Shown here in pieces: positions 8,456 through 17,246 of a stretch of 64,000 nt of DNA. A program made the position numbers and the translations under genes. Positions within the stretch are counted from its first letter, which is position 1; the number at the start of each line of letters is the position of its first letter. This DNA is from Pseudomonas akapageensis. GTDB taxonomy: Bacteria > Pseudomonadota > Gammaproteobacteria > Pseudomonadales > Pseudomonadaceae. Below the pieces are notes generated by a model that was not told the DNA's origin, searched no databases, and was given only the letters and a program-made list of their open reading frames with translations. The stretch is from the NCBI RefSeq assembly GCF_011355085.1, contig NZ_VXCP01000034.1, positions 89,464 to 153,463 of the forward strand, given 5' to 3'.

Positions 8456-9232
8456 ATGAAAAGCAGCGTGATGAGCTGGACGTGGTTTCATAAACTGGGT
8501 TCGCCCAAGTGGTTCTATGGCATCAGCGGGCGCATGCTGCCCTGGCTGAGCATTGCCGCTGTGCTGCTGATCGGTGTCGGCGTGGTCTGGGGCCTGGCCT
8601 TTGCGCCACCGGACTACCAGCAGGGCAACAGTTTCCGCATCATCTATATCCATGTGCCGGCGGCCATGCTTGCCCAGTCCTGCTACGTGATGCTGGCCGT
8701 CGCCGGCGTGGTCGGCCTGGTCTGGAAAATGAAAATCGCCGATGTCGCCCTGCAATGCGCCGCGCCCATCGGCGCCTGGATGACCGCCGTGGCGCTGGTC
8801 ACCGGGGCTATCTGGGGCAAGCCGACCTGGGGCAGCTGGTGGGTCTGGGACGCCCGGCTGACCTCGATGCTGATCCTGCTGTTCCTGTACTTCGGTCTCA
8901 TTGCCCTGGGCCAGGCGATCAGCAACCGCGAGAGCGCCGCCAAGGCCTGCGCGGTGCTGGCCATCGTCGGTGTGATCAACATCCCGATCATCAAGTACTC
9001 GGTAGAATGGTGGAACACCCTGCATCAGGGCGCGACCTTCAAACTCACCGAAAAGCCGGCGATGCCGGTCGAGATGTGGCTGCCGCTGCTGCTCACCGCG
9101 CTGGGCTTCTATTGCTTCTTTGGCGCCGTGCTGCTGCTGCGCATGCGCCTGGAAGTGCTCAAGCGCGAGGCGCGCAGCAGTTGGGTCAAGGATGAAGTGA
9201 TGAGTAGCCTGGGTCGGGAGGGGGCACGATGA
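8456..9232 (+). CDS. ccmC: Haem delivery protein CcmC
   Basis: A 258-residue, six-segment membrane protein of the haem-handling family. The tryptophan-rich WWD motif GKPTWGSWWVWDARLTS lies near residues 120-136 and holds haem for transfer to CcmE in the periplasm. Start at ATG 8456 (MKSSVMSWTWFHKLG) is favoured; an in-frame TTG at 8420 and ATG at 8471 are alternatives, the last matching the shortest family members. The stop overlaps the start of ccmD by 4 bases. Confidence 0.93.
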   Translation: MKSSVMSWTWFHKLGSPKWFYGISGRMLPWLSIAAVLLIGVGVVWGLAFAPPDYQQGNSFRIIYIHVPAAMLAQSCYVMLAVAGVVGLVWKMKIADVALQCAAPIGAWMTAVALVTGAIWGKPTWGSWWVWDARLTSMLILLFLYFGLIALGQAISNRESAAKACAVLAIVGVINIPIIKYSVEWWNTLHQGATFKLTEKPAMPVEMWLPLLLTALGFYCFFGAVLLLRMRLEVLKREARSSWVKDEVMSSLGREGAR

Positions 9233-9405
9233 GTTTTGCCTCATTCGGCGATTTTCTGGCCATGGGGCACCATGGTCTCTACGTCTGGTCGGCCTACGGC
9301 ATCTGCCTGACGGTGCTGGCCATCAACGTCGCGGCGCCCTTGCTGGCACGGCGTCGTTATTTGCAAGAAGAGGCGCGTCGTCTGCGCCGGGAGAACAGCA
9401 AGTGA
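9229..9405 (+). CDS. ccmD: Haem exporter accessory protein CcmD
   Basis: A 58-residue protein overlapping ccmC (ATGA) and ccmE (GTGA). It begins MSFASFGDFLAMGHHGLYVW, has one membrane helix (SAYGICLTVLAINVAAPLLA) and ends in a basic Arg/Glu tail (RRRYLQEEARRLRRENSK), exactly the CcmD pattern. It stabilises the CcmABC complex and is needed to release holo-CcmE. Confidence 0.92.
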   Translation: MSFASFGDFLAMGHHGLYVWSAYGICLTVLAINVAAPLLARRRYLQEEARRLRRENSK

Positions 9406-9869
9406 ATCCGCTGCGTAAAAAACGTCTGATCATCATTCTGGCTCTGCTGGCGGGGGTCGGTGTTGCCGTGGCCCTGGCATTGAGCGCCTTGCAGCAGAAC
9501 ATCAACCTGTTCTACACCCCGACCCAGATCGCCAATGGCGAAGCGCCACTGGATACCCGTATCCGTGCCGGTGGCATGGTCGAGAAGGGTTCGCTGCAGC
9601 GTTCCAGCGACTCGCTGGACGTGCGCTTTGTCGTTACCGACTTCAGCAAGTCAGTGACCATCACCTACCGTGGCATTCTTCCGGACCTGTTCCGCGAAGG
9701 GCAGGGCATCGTCGCCCTGGGCAAGCTCAATGCCGATGGCGTGGTGGTTGCCGACGAAGTACTGGCCAAACATGACGAGAAATACATGCCGCCGGAAGTG
9801 AGCAAGGCGCTCAAGGACAGTGGCCAGACCGCGTCGCCGCCAGCCCCTACACCCGCCAAGCAGGGTTGA
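9402..9869 (+). CDS. ccmE: Haem chaperone CcmE
   Basis: A 155-residue periplasmic protein anchored by an N-terminal membrane helix (LIIILALLAGVGVAVALALS, residues 9-28). The haem-binding histidine is H124 in EVLAKHDEKYMPPEV, with the usual tyrosine four residues on (HDEKY). The GTG start at 9402 overlaps the ccmD stop. CcmE carries covalently bound haem from CcmC to CcmF. The C-terminal tail is Pro/Ala-rich and variable. Confidence 0.95.
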   Translation: MNPLRKKRLIIILALLAGVGVAVALALSALQQNINLFYTPTQIANGEAPLDTRIRAGGMVEKGSLQRSSDSLDVRFVVTDFSKSVTITYRGILPDLFREGQGIVALGKLNADGVVVADEVLAKHDEKYMPPEVSKALKDSGQTASPPAPTPAKQG

Positions 9870-9873
9870 GAAC

Positions 9874-11862
9874 ATGACCGCTGATCTGTTGATTCCCGAA
9901 CTCGGCCACCTGGCCATGATCCTCGCGTTGTGCTTCGCCATCGTCCAGGCCATCGTGCCGCTGCTCGGTGCCTGGCGCGGCGACCGGCTGTGGATGGGGT
10001 TGGCGCAGCCGGCCGCCTGGGGGCAGTTCACCTTCCTGGTGTTCGCCTTCGGTTGCCTGACCTACGCCTTCATGGCCGACGATTTTTCGGTGGCCTACGT
10101 GGCCAGCAACTCCAACAGTGCCTTGCCCTGGTACTACAAGTTCAGTGCCGTCTGGGGTGCCCACGAAGGCTCGTTGCTGCTCTGGGCGCTGATCCTTGGC
10201 GGCTGGACCTTCGCCGTTTCGATCTTCTCCCGGCAATTGCCCCAGGTGATGCTGGCGCGGGTGCTGGCGGTAATGGGCATGATCAGCGTCGGCTTCCTGC
10301 TGTTCCTGATCCTGACCTCCAACCCGTTCGAACGCCTGTTGCCGCAGGCGCCGATGGACGGTCGCGATCTCAACCCGCTGCTGCAGGACATCGGCCTGAT
10401 CGTTCACCCGCCGATGCTGTACATGGGCTATGTGGGTTTCTCGGTGGCGTTCGCCTTCGCCATCGCGGCCTTGCTCGGCGGGCGTCTCGATGCGGCCTGG
10501 GCGCGCTGGTCGCGGCCCTGGACCATCGTCGCCTGGGCCTTTCTCGGCATCGGCATCACCCTGGGCTCCTGGTGGGCCTACTACGAGCTTGGCTGGGGTG
10601 GCTGGTGGTTCTGGGACCCGGTCGAAAACGCCTCGTTCATGCCTTGGCTGGTCGGCACGGCGCTGATCCACTCGCTGGCCGTGACCGAAAAGCGCGGCGT
10701 GTTCAAGAGCTGGACCGTGCTGTTGGCCATTGCGGCGTTCTCCTTGAGCCTGCTGGGTACCTTCCTGGTCCGTTCCGGCGTGCTGACCTCGGTGCATGCC
10801 TTCGCTTCGGATCCTGAGCGCGGCGTGTTCATCCTGATCTTCCTGCTGTTCGTGGTCGGCGGCTCCCTGACCCTGTTCGCCCTGCGCGCACCGGTGGTCA
10901 AGAGCCAGGTGGGTTTTGGCCTGTGGTCGCGTGAAACCCTGCTGCTGGGCAATAACCTGGTGCTGGTGGTGGCGGCGTCGATGATTCTGCTCGGCACCCT
11001 GTACCCGCTGGTGCTCGATGCCCTGACCGGGGCCAAGCTGTCGGTCGGCCCGCCGTACTTCAACGCACTGTTCATTCCCTTGATGGGGCTGTTGATGGCG
11101 GTCATGGCGGTCGGCGTGGTGGTGCGCTGGAAAGAGACCCCGGTCAAATGGCTGTCGAGCATGCTGACCCCGGTACTGGTCGGCAGCGCCATCATTGCGC
11201 CGCTGTGCAGTCTGATCGTCGATGATTTCGATTGGCCGGTGCTGACCACCTTCGCCCTGGCGGCGTGGATTGTGCTGGCCGGTGTGCGCGACATCCTCGA
11301 CAAGACCCGCCACAAAGGCCTGGTCAAGGGCATGCGCGGCCTGAATCGCAGCTACTGGGGCATGCATCTGGCCCACATTGGTATCGCCGTGTGCGCCATG
11401 GGTGTGGTGTTGTCGAGCAACAACAGCGCCGAACGCGACCTGCGCCTGGCGCCGGGCGAATCCATGGAACTGGCCGGGTATCACTTCACCTTCGAGGGTG
11501 CAAAGCACTTCGAGGGCCCGAACTTCACCTCGGACAAGGGCACCGTGCGGGTGATCAAGGATGGCCGCGAAGTGACCGTGTTGCACCCCGAGAAACGCTT
11601 GTACACCGTGCAGCAATCGGTCATGACCGAGGCCGGGATCGATGCCGGTTTTACCCGTGACATCTACGTGGCCCTGGGCGAACCGCTGGGCGAGGGCGCC
11701 TGGGCGGTGCGTGTGCACGTCAAACCGTTCGTGCGCTGGATCTGGCTCGGTGGCCTGCTGACCGGGCTTGGCGGCTTGCTCGCCGCGCTCGATCCGCGTT
11801 ATCGGGTCAAGGTCAGAAGCCGTGTACGGGAAGTCCTGGGTATGTCTGGAGCGACTGCATGA
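9874..11862 (+). CDS. ccmF: Cytochrome c haem lyase subunit CcmF
   Basis: A 662-residue polytopic membrane protein starting at ATG 9874, four bases after ccmE. The WWD motif is visible in GSWWAYYELGWGGWWFWDPV near residues 230-250 and conserved histidine-bearing loops precede and follow it (for example GLIVHPPMLYMGYVGFSVAF). CcmF with CcmH and CcmI attaches haem to CXXCH cysteines in the periplasm. The long reading frame on the opposite strand is a shadow. Confidence 0.95.
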   Translation: MTADLLIPELGHLAMILALCFAIVQAIVPLLGAWRGDRLWMGLAQPAAWGQFTFLVFAFGCLTYAFMADDFSVAYVASNSNSALPWYYKFSAVWGAHEGSLLLWALILGGWTFAVSIFSRQLPQVMLARVLAVMGMISVGFLLFLILTSNPFERLLPQAPMDGRDLNPLLQDIGLIVHPPMLYMGYVGFSVAFAFAIAALLGGRLDAAWARWSRPWTIVAWAFLGIGITLGSWWAYYELGWGGWWFWDPVENASFMPWLVGTALIHSLAVTEKRGVFKSWTVLLAIAAFSLSLLGTFLVRSGVLTSVHAFASDPERGVFILIFLLFVVGGSLTLFALRAPVVKSQVGFGLWSRETLLLGNNLVLVVAASMILLGTLYPLVLDALTGAKLSVGPPYFNALFIPLMGLLMAVMAVGVVVRWKETPVKWLSSMLTPVLVGSAIIAPLCSLIVDDFDWPVLTTFALAAWIVLAGVRDILDKTRHKGLVKGMRGLNRSYWGMHLAHIGIAVCAMGVVLSSNNSAERDLRLAPGESMELAGYHFTFEGAKHFEGPNFTSDKGTVRVIKDGREVTVLHPEKRLYTVQQSVMTEAGIDAGFTRDIYVALGEPLGEGAWAVRVHVKPFVRWIWLGGLLTGLGGLLAALDPRYRVKVRSRVREVLGMSGATA

Positions 11863-12395
11863 AGCGTTGGATCATGGTGTTGCCGCTGGCTCTGTTTCTG
11901 CTGGTGGCGGTGTTTCTCTATCGGGGTCTGTACCTGAACCCGTCCGAATTGCCTTCGGCAATGATCGGCAAGCCGTTCCCCGAGTTCGCCTTGCCAGCGG
12001 TGCAGGGCGGCAAGACCCTGACCCGGGCCGATCTGCTCGGCAAGCCGGCCCTGGTCAACGTCTGGGGGACCTGGTGCATTTCCTGCCGGGTCGAGCACCC
12101 GGTGCTGAACAAGCTGGCCGAGCAGGGCGTGCTCATCTACGGCATCAACTACAAGGATGACAACGCCGCCGCGCTGAAATGGCTGGGCGAGTTCCACAAT
12201 CCCTACCAGCTCAACGTACGTGACGAGCAGGGCACCCTCGGCTTGAACCTGGGTGTGTACGGCGCTCCGGAGACCTTCCTGATCGACGGCAAGGGCGTGA
12301 TCCGCCACAAGTTCGTCGGCGTGATCGACGAAACCGTCTGGCGCGAACAGCTCGCAGGCCTCTACCAGGGCCTGGTCGACGAGGCCAGGCCATGA
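11859..12395 (+). CDS. ccmG: Thiol:disulfide oxidoreductase CcmG (DsbE)
   Basis: A 178-residue thioredoxin-fold protein with an N-terminal membrane anchor (residues 4-22). The active site is WCISC with C73 and C76 after NVWGTW, and the cis-Pro loop is GAPETFLID. It reduces the apocytochrome or CcmH cysteines so that haem can be joined. Overlaps ccmF by 4 bases and is overlapped by ccmH (ATGA). Confidence 0.94.
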   Translation: MKRWIMVLPLALFLLVAVFLYRGLYLNPSELPSAMIGKPFPEFALPAVQGGKTLTRADLLGKPALVNVWGTWCISCRVEHPVLNKLAEQGVLIYGINYKDDNAAALKWLGEFHNPYQLNVRDEQGTLGLNLGVYGAPETFLIDGKGVIRHKFVGVIDETVWREQLAGLYQGLVDEARP

Positions 12396-12868
12396 AGCGC
12401 TGGCTTGCCGCCGCGATACTGGGCCTGAGCCTGGCCGGCGTGGCCCATGCGGCCATCGATACCTACCAGTTCGCCAACGATGCCGACCGCGAGCGCTTTC
12501 ACCAGCTGACCAAAGAGCTGCGTTGCCCCAAGTGCCAGAACCAGGACATCGCCGACTCCAACGCACCCATCGCCGCCGACTTGCGTCGCGAGATTTTTCG
12601 CATGCTCGGCGAAGGCAAGGACAATCAGCAGATCGTCGACTTCATGGTCGATCGCTACGGTGATTTCGTGCGCTACAAGCCAGCGCTCAATTCGCGGACC
12701 TGGTTGCTCTGGTTTGGCCCGGCCGGGCTGCTGCTGGGCGGGCTGGTGGTGATTGCCGTGATTGTCCGGCGTCGCCGCAGCCAGCGTGCCGAGGGCGTCA
12801 CCGAACTATCCGAAGCGGAGCGTCAGCGCCTCGCCCAACTGCTGGACAAAGACCAAACCCATGATTGA
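12392..12868 (+). CDS. ccmH: Cytochrome c maturation thiol protein CcmH
   Basis: A 158-residue protein with a cleavable signal (MKRWLAAAILGLSLAGVAHA), the redox motif LRCPKCQNQDI with C45 and C48, the family block NAPIAADLRREI and a single membrane helix near residues 104-126, ending in a basic cytoplasmic tail. It is the short (CcmL-type) form, with the TPR part encoded separately by ccmI. It presents apocytochrome thiols to CcmF. The stop overlaps the ccmI start by 8 bases. Confidence 0.93.
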   Translation: MKRWLAAAILGLSLAGVAHAAIDTYQFANDADRERFHQLTKELRCPKCQNQDIADSNAPIAADLRREIFRMLGEGKDNQQIVDFMVDRYGDFVRYKPALNSRTWLLWFGPAGLLLGGLVVIAVIVRRRRSQRAEGVTELSEAERQRLAQLLDKDQTHD

Positions 12869-14069
12869 ATTCTGGCTTGCTGCGGGCCTGCTGTTGCTGG
12901 TAGCCCTGAGTTTTCTGCTGATTCCCGTTTTGCGCGGCCGTCGTGCCCAACAGGAAGAAGACCGTACCGCGTTGAACGTGGCCCTTTACCAGGAGCGCGT
13001 GGCCGAGTTGCAGGCCGAACAGGACGAAGGCGTGCTCAGCAGCGCGCAAATGGACAGTGGTCGCGCCGAGGCTGCCCGTGAATTGCTCGCCGACACCGAA
13101 GGCGCCGAGCCCCTGCGGGTATCGCGTCTGGGCAAGCCGTTGCCGATTTTCGCGGCAGTGCTGGTGCCGGTATTGGGCCTGGGCCTGTACCTGCATTTTG
13201 GTGCCAGCGACAAGGTCGAACTGACCCGCGAATTCTCCCGGGCCCCCACGTCCATGGAAGACATGACCCAGCGCCTGGAGCGTGCCGTCGCCGCCCAGCC
13301 GGACTCGCCCGAAGGTCTGTACTTCCTCGGCCGCACTTACATGACCCAGGATCGTCCCGCCGATGCGGCGAAGATGTTCGAGCGCACCCTGGCCTTGGCG
13401 GGTCGTCAGCCGGAATTGCTGGGCCAGTTGGCGCAAGCCCGGTATTTTGCCAGCGGCAAGCAATGGAGCCCGGAGCTCCAGGCCCTGACCGACGAAGCGC
13501 TCAAGGCCGATCCCAAGGAAGTCACCAGTCTCGGCCTGTTGGGTATCGCCGCATTCGAAGGCGAGCGTTACCAGCAAGCCATCGATTACTGGCAGCGTCT
13601 GCTCGAGCTGCTGCCGGCCGACGACGCCTCGCGTTCCGCCCTCGAAGGTGGCATCAAGCGTGCCAGCGAGAAGCTGCTGGCCAGCGGTGGCAAGGTCGAA
13701 ACGGCGCCTGCCGTGGCGGACAAGGGTGAGGTTCGACTCAAGGTCCGGGTCGAGCTGGGCGCCGAGCTCAAGGCCAGGGTCAAGCCCGATGACAGCGTCT
13801 TCATCTTTGCCCGCGCAAGCTCCGGTCCACCCATGCCGCTGGCGGCCAAGCGCCTGACCGTGGCCGACCTGCCCGTGGAAGTGGAGTTGAGCGATGCCGA
13901 TGCGATGATGCCGCAACTCAAGCTGTCGAACTTCCCCGAGGTCCAGCTGGTGGCGCGCATTTCCCGTGCAGGCCAGCCGACCAAGGGCGAGTGGGTCGGT
14001 CGCAGCAAGCCGCTGGCCAACACCACCAAGGCCCAGCAGCAGTTGACCATCGACAGCCCGGAGCAATAA
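12861..14069 (+). CDS. ccmI: Cytochrome c maturation chaperone CcmI
   Basis: A 402-residue protein starting at ATG 12861. Two membrane helices (residues 2-22 and about 92-112) flank a cytoplasmic coiled-coil loop (ALYQERVAELQAEQDEGV), followed by a periplasmic TPR domain (RAVAAQPDSPEGLYFLGRTY and repeats to ~270) and a C-terminal beta-rich domain (VFIFARASSGPPMPLAAKRL). It holds apocytochrome c C-termini for the CcmFH lyase. It ends the ccm operon. Confidence 0.92.
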   Translation: MIEFWLAAGLLLLVALSFLLIPVLRGRRAQQEEDRTALNVALYQERVAELQAEQDEGVLSSAQMDSGRAEAARELLADTEGAEPLRVSRLGKPLPIFAAVLVPVLGLGLYLHFGASDKVELTREFSRAPTSMEDMTQRLERAVAAQPDSPEGLYFLGRTYMTQDRPADAAKMFERTLALAGRQPELLGQLAQARYFASGKQWSPELQALTDEALKADPKEVTSLGLLGIAAFEGERYQQAIDYWQRLLELLPADDASRSALEGGIKRASEKLLASGGKVETAPAVADKGEVRLKVRVELGAELKARVKPDDSVFIFARASSGPPMPLAAKRLTVADLPVEVELSDADAMMPQLKLSNFPEVQLVARISRAGQPTKGEWVGRSKPLANTTKAQQQLTIDSPEQ

Positions 14070-14088
14070 GGGTCAAGAATCACCGCAT

Positions 14089-14121
14089 CCGGCCGATGGG
14101 GTACTACCTCTCATTGGCCGG
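14089..14121 (+). terminator. Hairpin after ccmI
   Basis: CCGGCCGATG and CATTGGCCGG form an imperfect 10-bp stem in the 58-bp gap between ccmI and the next gene. No U-run follows and the downstream start codon lies 7 bp away, so it may be an attenuating or translation-affecting hairpin rather than a true terminator. Confidence 0.3.
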
Positions 14122-14127
14122 CGTTTC

Positions 14128-14997
14128 ATGAAGCATCAACTCCTTAATCCCTATCTGCGTCTTACCCTGTTTTCGCTGGCACTATTGCTCGGCGCTGTCT
14201 ATTGGCCGGGGGCCATGAACGTATTGCAGCACCTGGGTTGGTTGGCACTGCTGTTCGTGTTTTTCTGCAGTTTTTTCTGCTGGGTCTTTATCTCCTGCTG
14301 GCGGTTGAACGAAGTCTGGCTCAAACGCGTCGATTACCTCTGGCTGGCGCTGGTTTGCGGGGCCGTTGTGGAAGTCGCGGAGCATTTGCGCGCAGGCTCG
14401 CTGCAATGGCCAAACCTGCATTTCGCCCCCTTGCTGTTGGTTCTCGCCGTGGCGCTGCGCGTTGCCAGGGTCAAGGGCGAGATTCATCTCAAGACGCCGC
14501 GTGACACTACGCTGTGGCTGGTGGTCGACCGGCAATTGATCATCCCCATGCCCAATCCGTTGCTGAGTCGGGATGCCTTGAAGGCGCGCTTGCTCCAAAT
14601 GTTCAAGCAGTGGAGCACGCGCAGGTATTCCCGGGTGTTCGTGCGCATTGCAGGTTCGGCAGCAGCCCGCGCGATGTCGTCTGCCGATCTTGTGGTTCCG
14701 ATCAGCCCTGGCTTGAAAGATTGCGAGTTCGAACTGGATGTTCGCAAGGGCCTGGCAGACACGCCATTGGCAGGCTGGATCGCCGCACAATCGGTGCACA
14801 CCGTCTATCTTTTTGGCGTCATGGACCTTCAGGTGCTCGAAGCATTGGTCAAGTGGGGTGAGCAGGTGGGAGTGGAAATCTTCCTGGATAACGGCAACAG
14901 CCTGCGTTTCGAGCAAGAGTGGCGAGTCGACTTGACGGATACCGCGAATGCGGCCTTGGCTTTAAAGCGGTTGAGTGAAACTGTCGAGCAAGTCTGA
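14128..14997 (+). CDS. Hypothetical membrane protein
   Basis: A 289-residue protein I do not recognise. The N-terminal third contains three or four hydrophobic segments (residues 10-30, 37-57, 68-86 and 95-113), with a soluble cytoplasmic C-terminal part. That part reads as alternating strands and helices (ARVKGEIHLKTPRDTTLWL, MDLQVLEALVKWGEQVGVEI) and could be an STAS- or Rossmann-like small domain, but I see no catalytic motif. It follows ccmI by 58 bp in the same direction; a link with cytochrome maturation is not shown. Codon use resembles the neighbours, so it looks like a resident gene. Confidence 0.7.
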   Translation: MKHQLLNPYLRLTLFSLALLLGAVYWPGAMNVLQHLGWLALLFVFFCSFFCWVFISCWRLNEVWLKRVDYLWLALVCGAVVEVAEHLRAGSLQWPNLHFAPLLLVLAVALRVARVKGEIHLKTPRDTTLWLVVDRQLIIPMPNPLLSRDALKARLLQMFKQWSTRRYSRVFVRIAGSAAARAMSSADLVVPISPGLKDCEFELDVRKGLADTPLAGWIAAQSVHTVYLFGVMDLQVLEALVKWGEQVGVEIFLDNGNSLRFEQEWRVDLTDTANAALALKRLSETVEQV

Positions 14998-15052
14998 AGT
15001 CCAACGGGTGACGTACAACCTCTGTCACCCGAACTTATAAGAGAACACCGCA

Positions 15053-15466
15053 ATGGCCGTCATCGCTCGCATTACCCTTATGACATTGATACTGGGATTG
15101 AGCGCCTGTGTGGTCCAGCCACCGACCGAGCCGACCGAGCCGCCGCGGCCGACGTCGCCGCCTGCCGGACCTGCCGTCAAACCACATCCCGGCCCCAGCA
15201 CTGTCCCGAGCAAGCCGCCGACACAAACGCAGAAGCCCATGCCGCGCACCTCGGCCAGCTTCGCACCACCTCCGGGCGGTGCCAGCCATTGGGATCCGCG
15301 CATGGGCGTCTATGTGCTGGAAGGGCAGACCAATACCTTCTACCGCCAGCGCACCTATTACCGTTGGAACAACGGCTGGAGCTGGGCGACCAGCCTGCAG
15401 GGGCCGTGGCAGGAAACCGATAGCAGTGGCGTGCCGGGTGGCCTGGGGCGGGCCTTCGCGCAGTAG
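15053..15466 (+). CDS. Proline-rich lipoprotein
   Basis: A 137-residue protein with a lipoprotein signal: a hydrophobic stretch ending in LSAC, so Cys18 would be lipidated and the N-terminus anchored in the outer or inner membrane. Residues 20-75 are a low-complexity Pro/Thr spacer (PPTEPTEPPRPTSPP). The C-terminal part (about 80-130) is aromatic-rich with a YV.EGQTNTFYRQRTYYRWNNG core, a small beta domain seen in hypothetical Pseudomonas lipoproteins. Function unknown. Confidence 0.75.
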   Translation: MAVIARITLMTLILGLSACVVQPPTEPTEPPRPTSPPAGPAVKPHPGPSTVPSKPPTQTQKPMPRTSASFAPPPGGASHWDPRMGVYVLEGQTNTFYRQRTYYRWNNGWSWATSLQGPWQETDSSGVPGGLGRAFAQ

Positions 15467-15475
15467 CCTTTTCTC

Positions 15476-15574
15476 CTCGTTCCCACGCGCAGCAAAGGAA
15501 TGCCTGCGCAGACGCTCAGCGTCGTGACGCCGGAGCGTCAGACTCTGCATTCCTTTGCTGCGCGTGGGAACGAG
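15476..15574. repeat. 99-bp palindromic repeat, CTCGTTCCCACGC family
   Basis: Perfect 28-bp inverted arms (15476-15503 and 15547-15574) starting CTCGTTCCCACGCGC surround a 43-bp centre that itself holds GACGCTCAGCGTC. The same outer sequence recurs at 35379-35489 and at the right edge of the window (63984-64000), with a short solo form at 25697-25730. It lies in the gap between two plus-strand genes. It is a dispersed, non-coding, possibly transposase-mobilised repeat. Confidence 0.8.
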
Positions 15575-15640
15575 TGAAAGCATTCGGGTCTATCCTTTCG
15601 AGTTCCCGCAACCACAGACCCAAATCTGCAGGAGGAACTC

Positions 15641-16066
15641 ATGACCTCAAGGATCGAAAAAAACGGCAGCTGCCTATGCGGCGCCGTCGCGTTCTCACTC
15701 AGCCTCAAACATCCCACCTTCGGTGCCTGCCATTGCAGCATGTGCCGCAAGTGGTGCGGCGGGCCACTCTTGTCTGTCGATACCGATACCCCCGTGAAGT
15801 ACCTGCGTGGCGAGGACAATATCCGGGCCTTTTCCTCCTCCGAATGGGCCGAGCGAGGCTTTTGCGTCACCTGCGGCAGCCATCTGTTCTATCGTTTCAA
15901 ACAGGGCGGCTTTTATTCGGTGCCGCTGGGCCTGCTTGAATCTCCCGAGGATCTAACCTTCCACTTGCAGGTCTTTATCGATGAAAAACCATCGAACTAC
16001 TGCTTCGGTAATCAGACCAAGACCATGACCGGAGAGCAGGTCATCGCTCAATTCAGCCAGGAGTAA
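15641..16066 (+). CDS. GFA-family zinc protein (glutathione-dependent formaldehyde-activating enzyme-like)
   Basis: A 141-residue Mss4-fold protein. Zinc-binding cysteines are evident in GSCLCGAVAF (N-terminus), CHCSMCRKWCGG and FCVTCGSHLFYRF, the arrangement of the GFA family. Members are named after an enzyme that joins formaldehyde and glutathione, but most have no proven reaction. It starts with a clear AGGAGG site (15630-15635). It is followed 32 bp later by the adenosine-specific-kinase family gene in the same direction. Confidence 0.88.
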   Translation: MTSRIEKNGSCLCGAVAFSLSLKHPTFGACHCSMCRKWCGGPLLSVDTDTPVKYLRGEDNIRAFSSSEWAERGFCVTCGSHLFYRFKQGGFYSVPLGLLESPEDLTFHLQVFIDEKPSNYCFGNQTKTMTGEQVIAQFSQE

Positions 16067-16098
16067 GGGCCAGCACGCTTGATCGCAGGAGCCTCGCG

Positions 16099-16584
16099 AT
16101 GCAATTGATCACCGTTAAAGTCGAAAAGCCGGAAGAAACGAATTTCATTCTCGGCCAGGCGCATTTCATCAAGACTGTCGATGACATCCATGAAGCCCTG
16201 GTCTCGAGCGTGCCAGGCATCAAGTTCGGCGTGGCGTTCTGCGAGGCTTCCGGCCAGTGCCTGGTGCGCTGGTCCGGCACCGATCCTGCGATGATCGCGC
16301 TTGCGCAGAAGAACGCGAACACCCTGGCCGCCGGGCACAGTTTCATCATTTTCCTGGCCGACGGTTTTTATCCGCTGAACGTATTGAACACCCTGAAGTC
16401 GGTGCCCGAGGTCTGTCGTATATTCTGTGCCACGGCCAATCCCACCGAGGTGATTGTGGTCGAGACGCCCCAGGGGCGCGGCATCCTGGGAGTCGTCGAC
16501 GGGCTATCGCCCCAGGGGATCGAAGGTGACGATGACATTTTGTCGCGCAAGGACCTGCTCAAAAGGATTGGCTACAAGCTTTGA
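16099..16584 (+). CDS. Adenosine-specific kinase family protein
   Basis: A 161-residue protein whose whole length matches the small family first described from archaea as adenosine-specific kinase: VKVEKPEETNFILGQAHFIK at the start, GIKFGVAFCEASGQCLVRW, then GHSFIIFLADGFYPLNVLN and VIVVETPQGRGILGVVDG. No P-loop is present, as is usual for the family. Bacterial members are poorly studied, so the nucleoside-phosphorylating role is by analogy only. Confidence 0.8.
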   Translation: MQLITVKVEKPEETNFILGQAHFIKTVDDIHEALVSSVPGIKFGVAFCEASGQCLVRWSGTDPAMIALAQKNANTLAAGHSFIIFLADGFYPLNVLNTLKSVPEVCRIFCATANPTEVIVVETPQGRGILGVVDGLSPQGIEGDDDILSRKDLLKRIGYKL

Positions 16585-16629
16585 GTGACAGGCTGTCTTG
16601 GTACAATGTGGTTTTGCCGAGGACATGTC

Positions 16630-17040
16630 ATGACTCAATACGGTGTTGGCGACGCCTCCTATCAGGCAGCCGGTGGCATCGAGGGCCTGCGCCGGCTGGT
16701 CGATGACTTCTACCGTTTGATGGATGAGCTGCCTGAAGCGGCCCAGCTTCGTCGCATGCATCCAGCGAGCCTGGCGCCTGCGCGTGATAAACTTGCGTGT
16801 TTTCTCAGCGGATGGCTGGGCGGGCCAAAGCTGTACAGCGAAAAGTACGGCGCGATCTCGATTCCGTCCTTCCATGCACAGTGGCCGATTGACGAGTCGG
16901 GTAGTGCTGCCTGGTTGAACTGCATGGAGCGGGCAATTGCATTGCAGGACTATGCCCCGGAATTTTCCGAGTACCTGCTGACGCAGCTGCGGGTACCGGC
17001 GCGGCGGGTCGTGGAAGCGAGCCGAAATCGTCACGGTTGA
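16630..17040 (+). CDS. Group II truncated haemoglobin
   Basis: A 136-residue globin starting at ATG 16630 (MTQYGVGDASYQAAGGIEGL). It shows the group II pattern: GGIEGLRRLVDDFYRLMDEL (helix B with Tyr), R.MHPASLAPARDKLACFL (helix E), GWLGGPKLYSEKYG, and the proximal histidine in IPSFHAQWPI. Such proteins bind oxygen or NO in the cytoplasm. The reading frame extends to an upstream GTG at 16585, but that would add non-family residues. Confidence 0.87.
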   Translation: MTQYGVGDASYQAAGGIEGLRRLVDDFYRLMDELPEAAQLRRMHPASLAPARDKLACFLSGWLGGPKLYSEKYGAISIPSFHAQWPIDESGSAAWLNCMERAIALQDYAPEFSEYLLTQLRVPARRVVEASRNRHG

Positions 17041-17246
17041 GCGCGCAAACCCGCGTAAATACTGGGCGCAACGGAAAATTCACATTTAAACGACATTTTT
17101 TTTTGCGCCTTGCGCCAAGTATGCGCAGGTTTTTTATACCGCTTTGATACCGGCCATTTTTCTTGCGAGCCTACTTCTGAACGAGGGTGGCATGGCATTA
17201 TGTGTTCTTTTCTGAAAAAGCCTTTGGTTTCGACACGGAGTAGTAC

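Noticed and set aside
9847..11718. Minus-strand reading frame of 623 codons
   Set aside because: Fully antisense to ccmF, His/Gln/Arg-rich nonsense with no recognisable fold.
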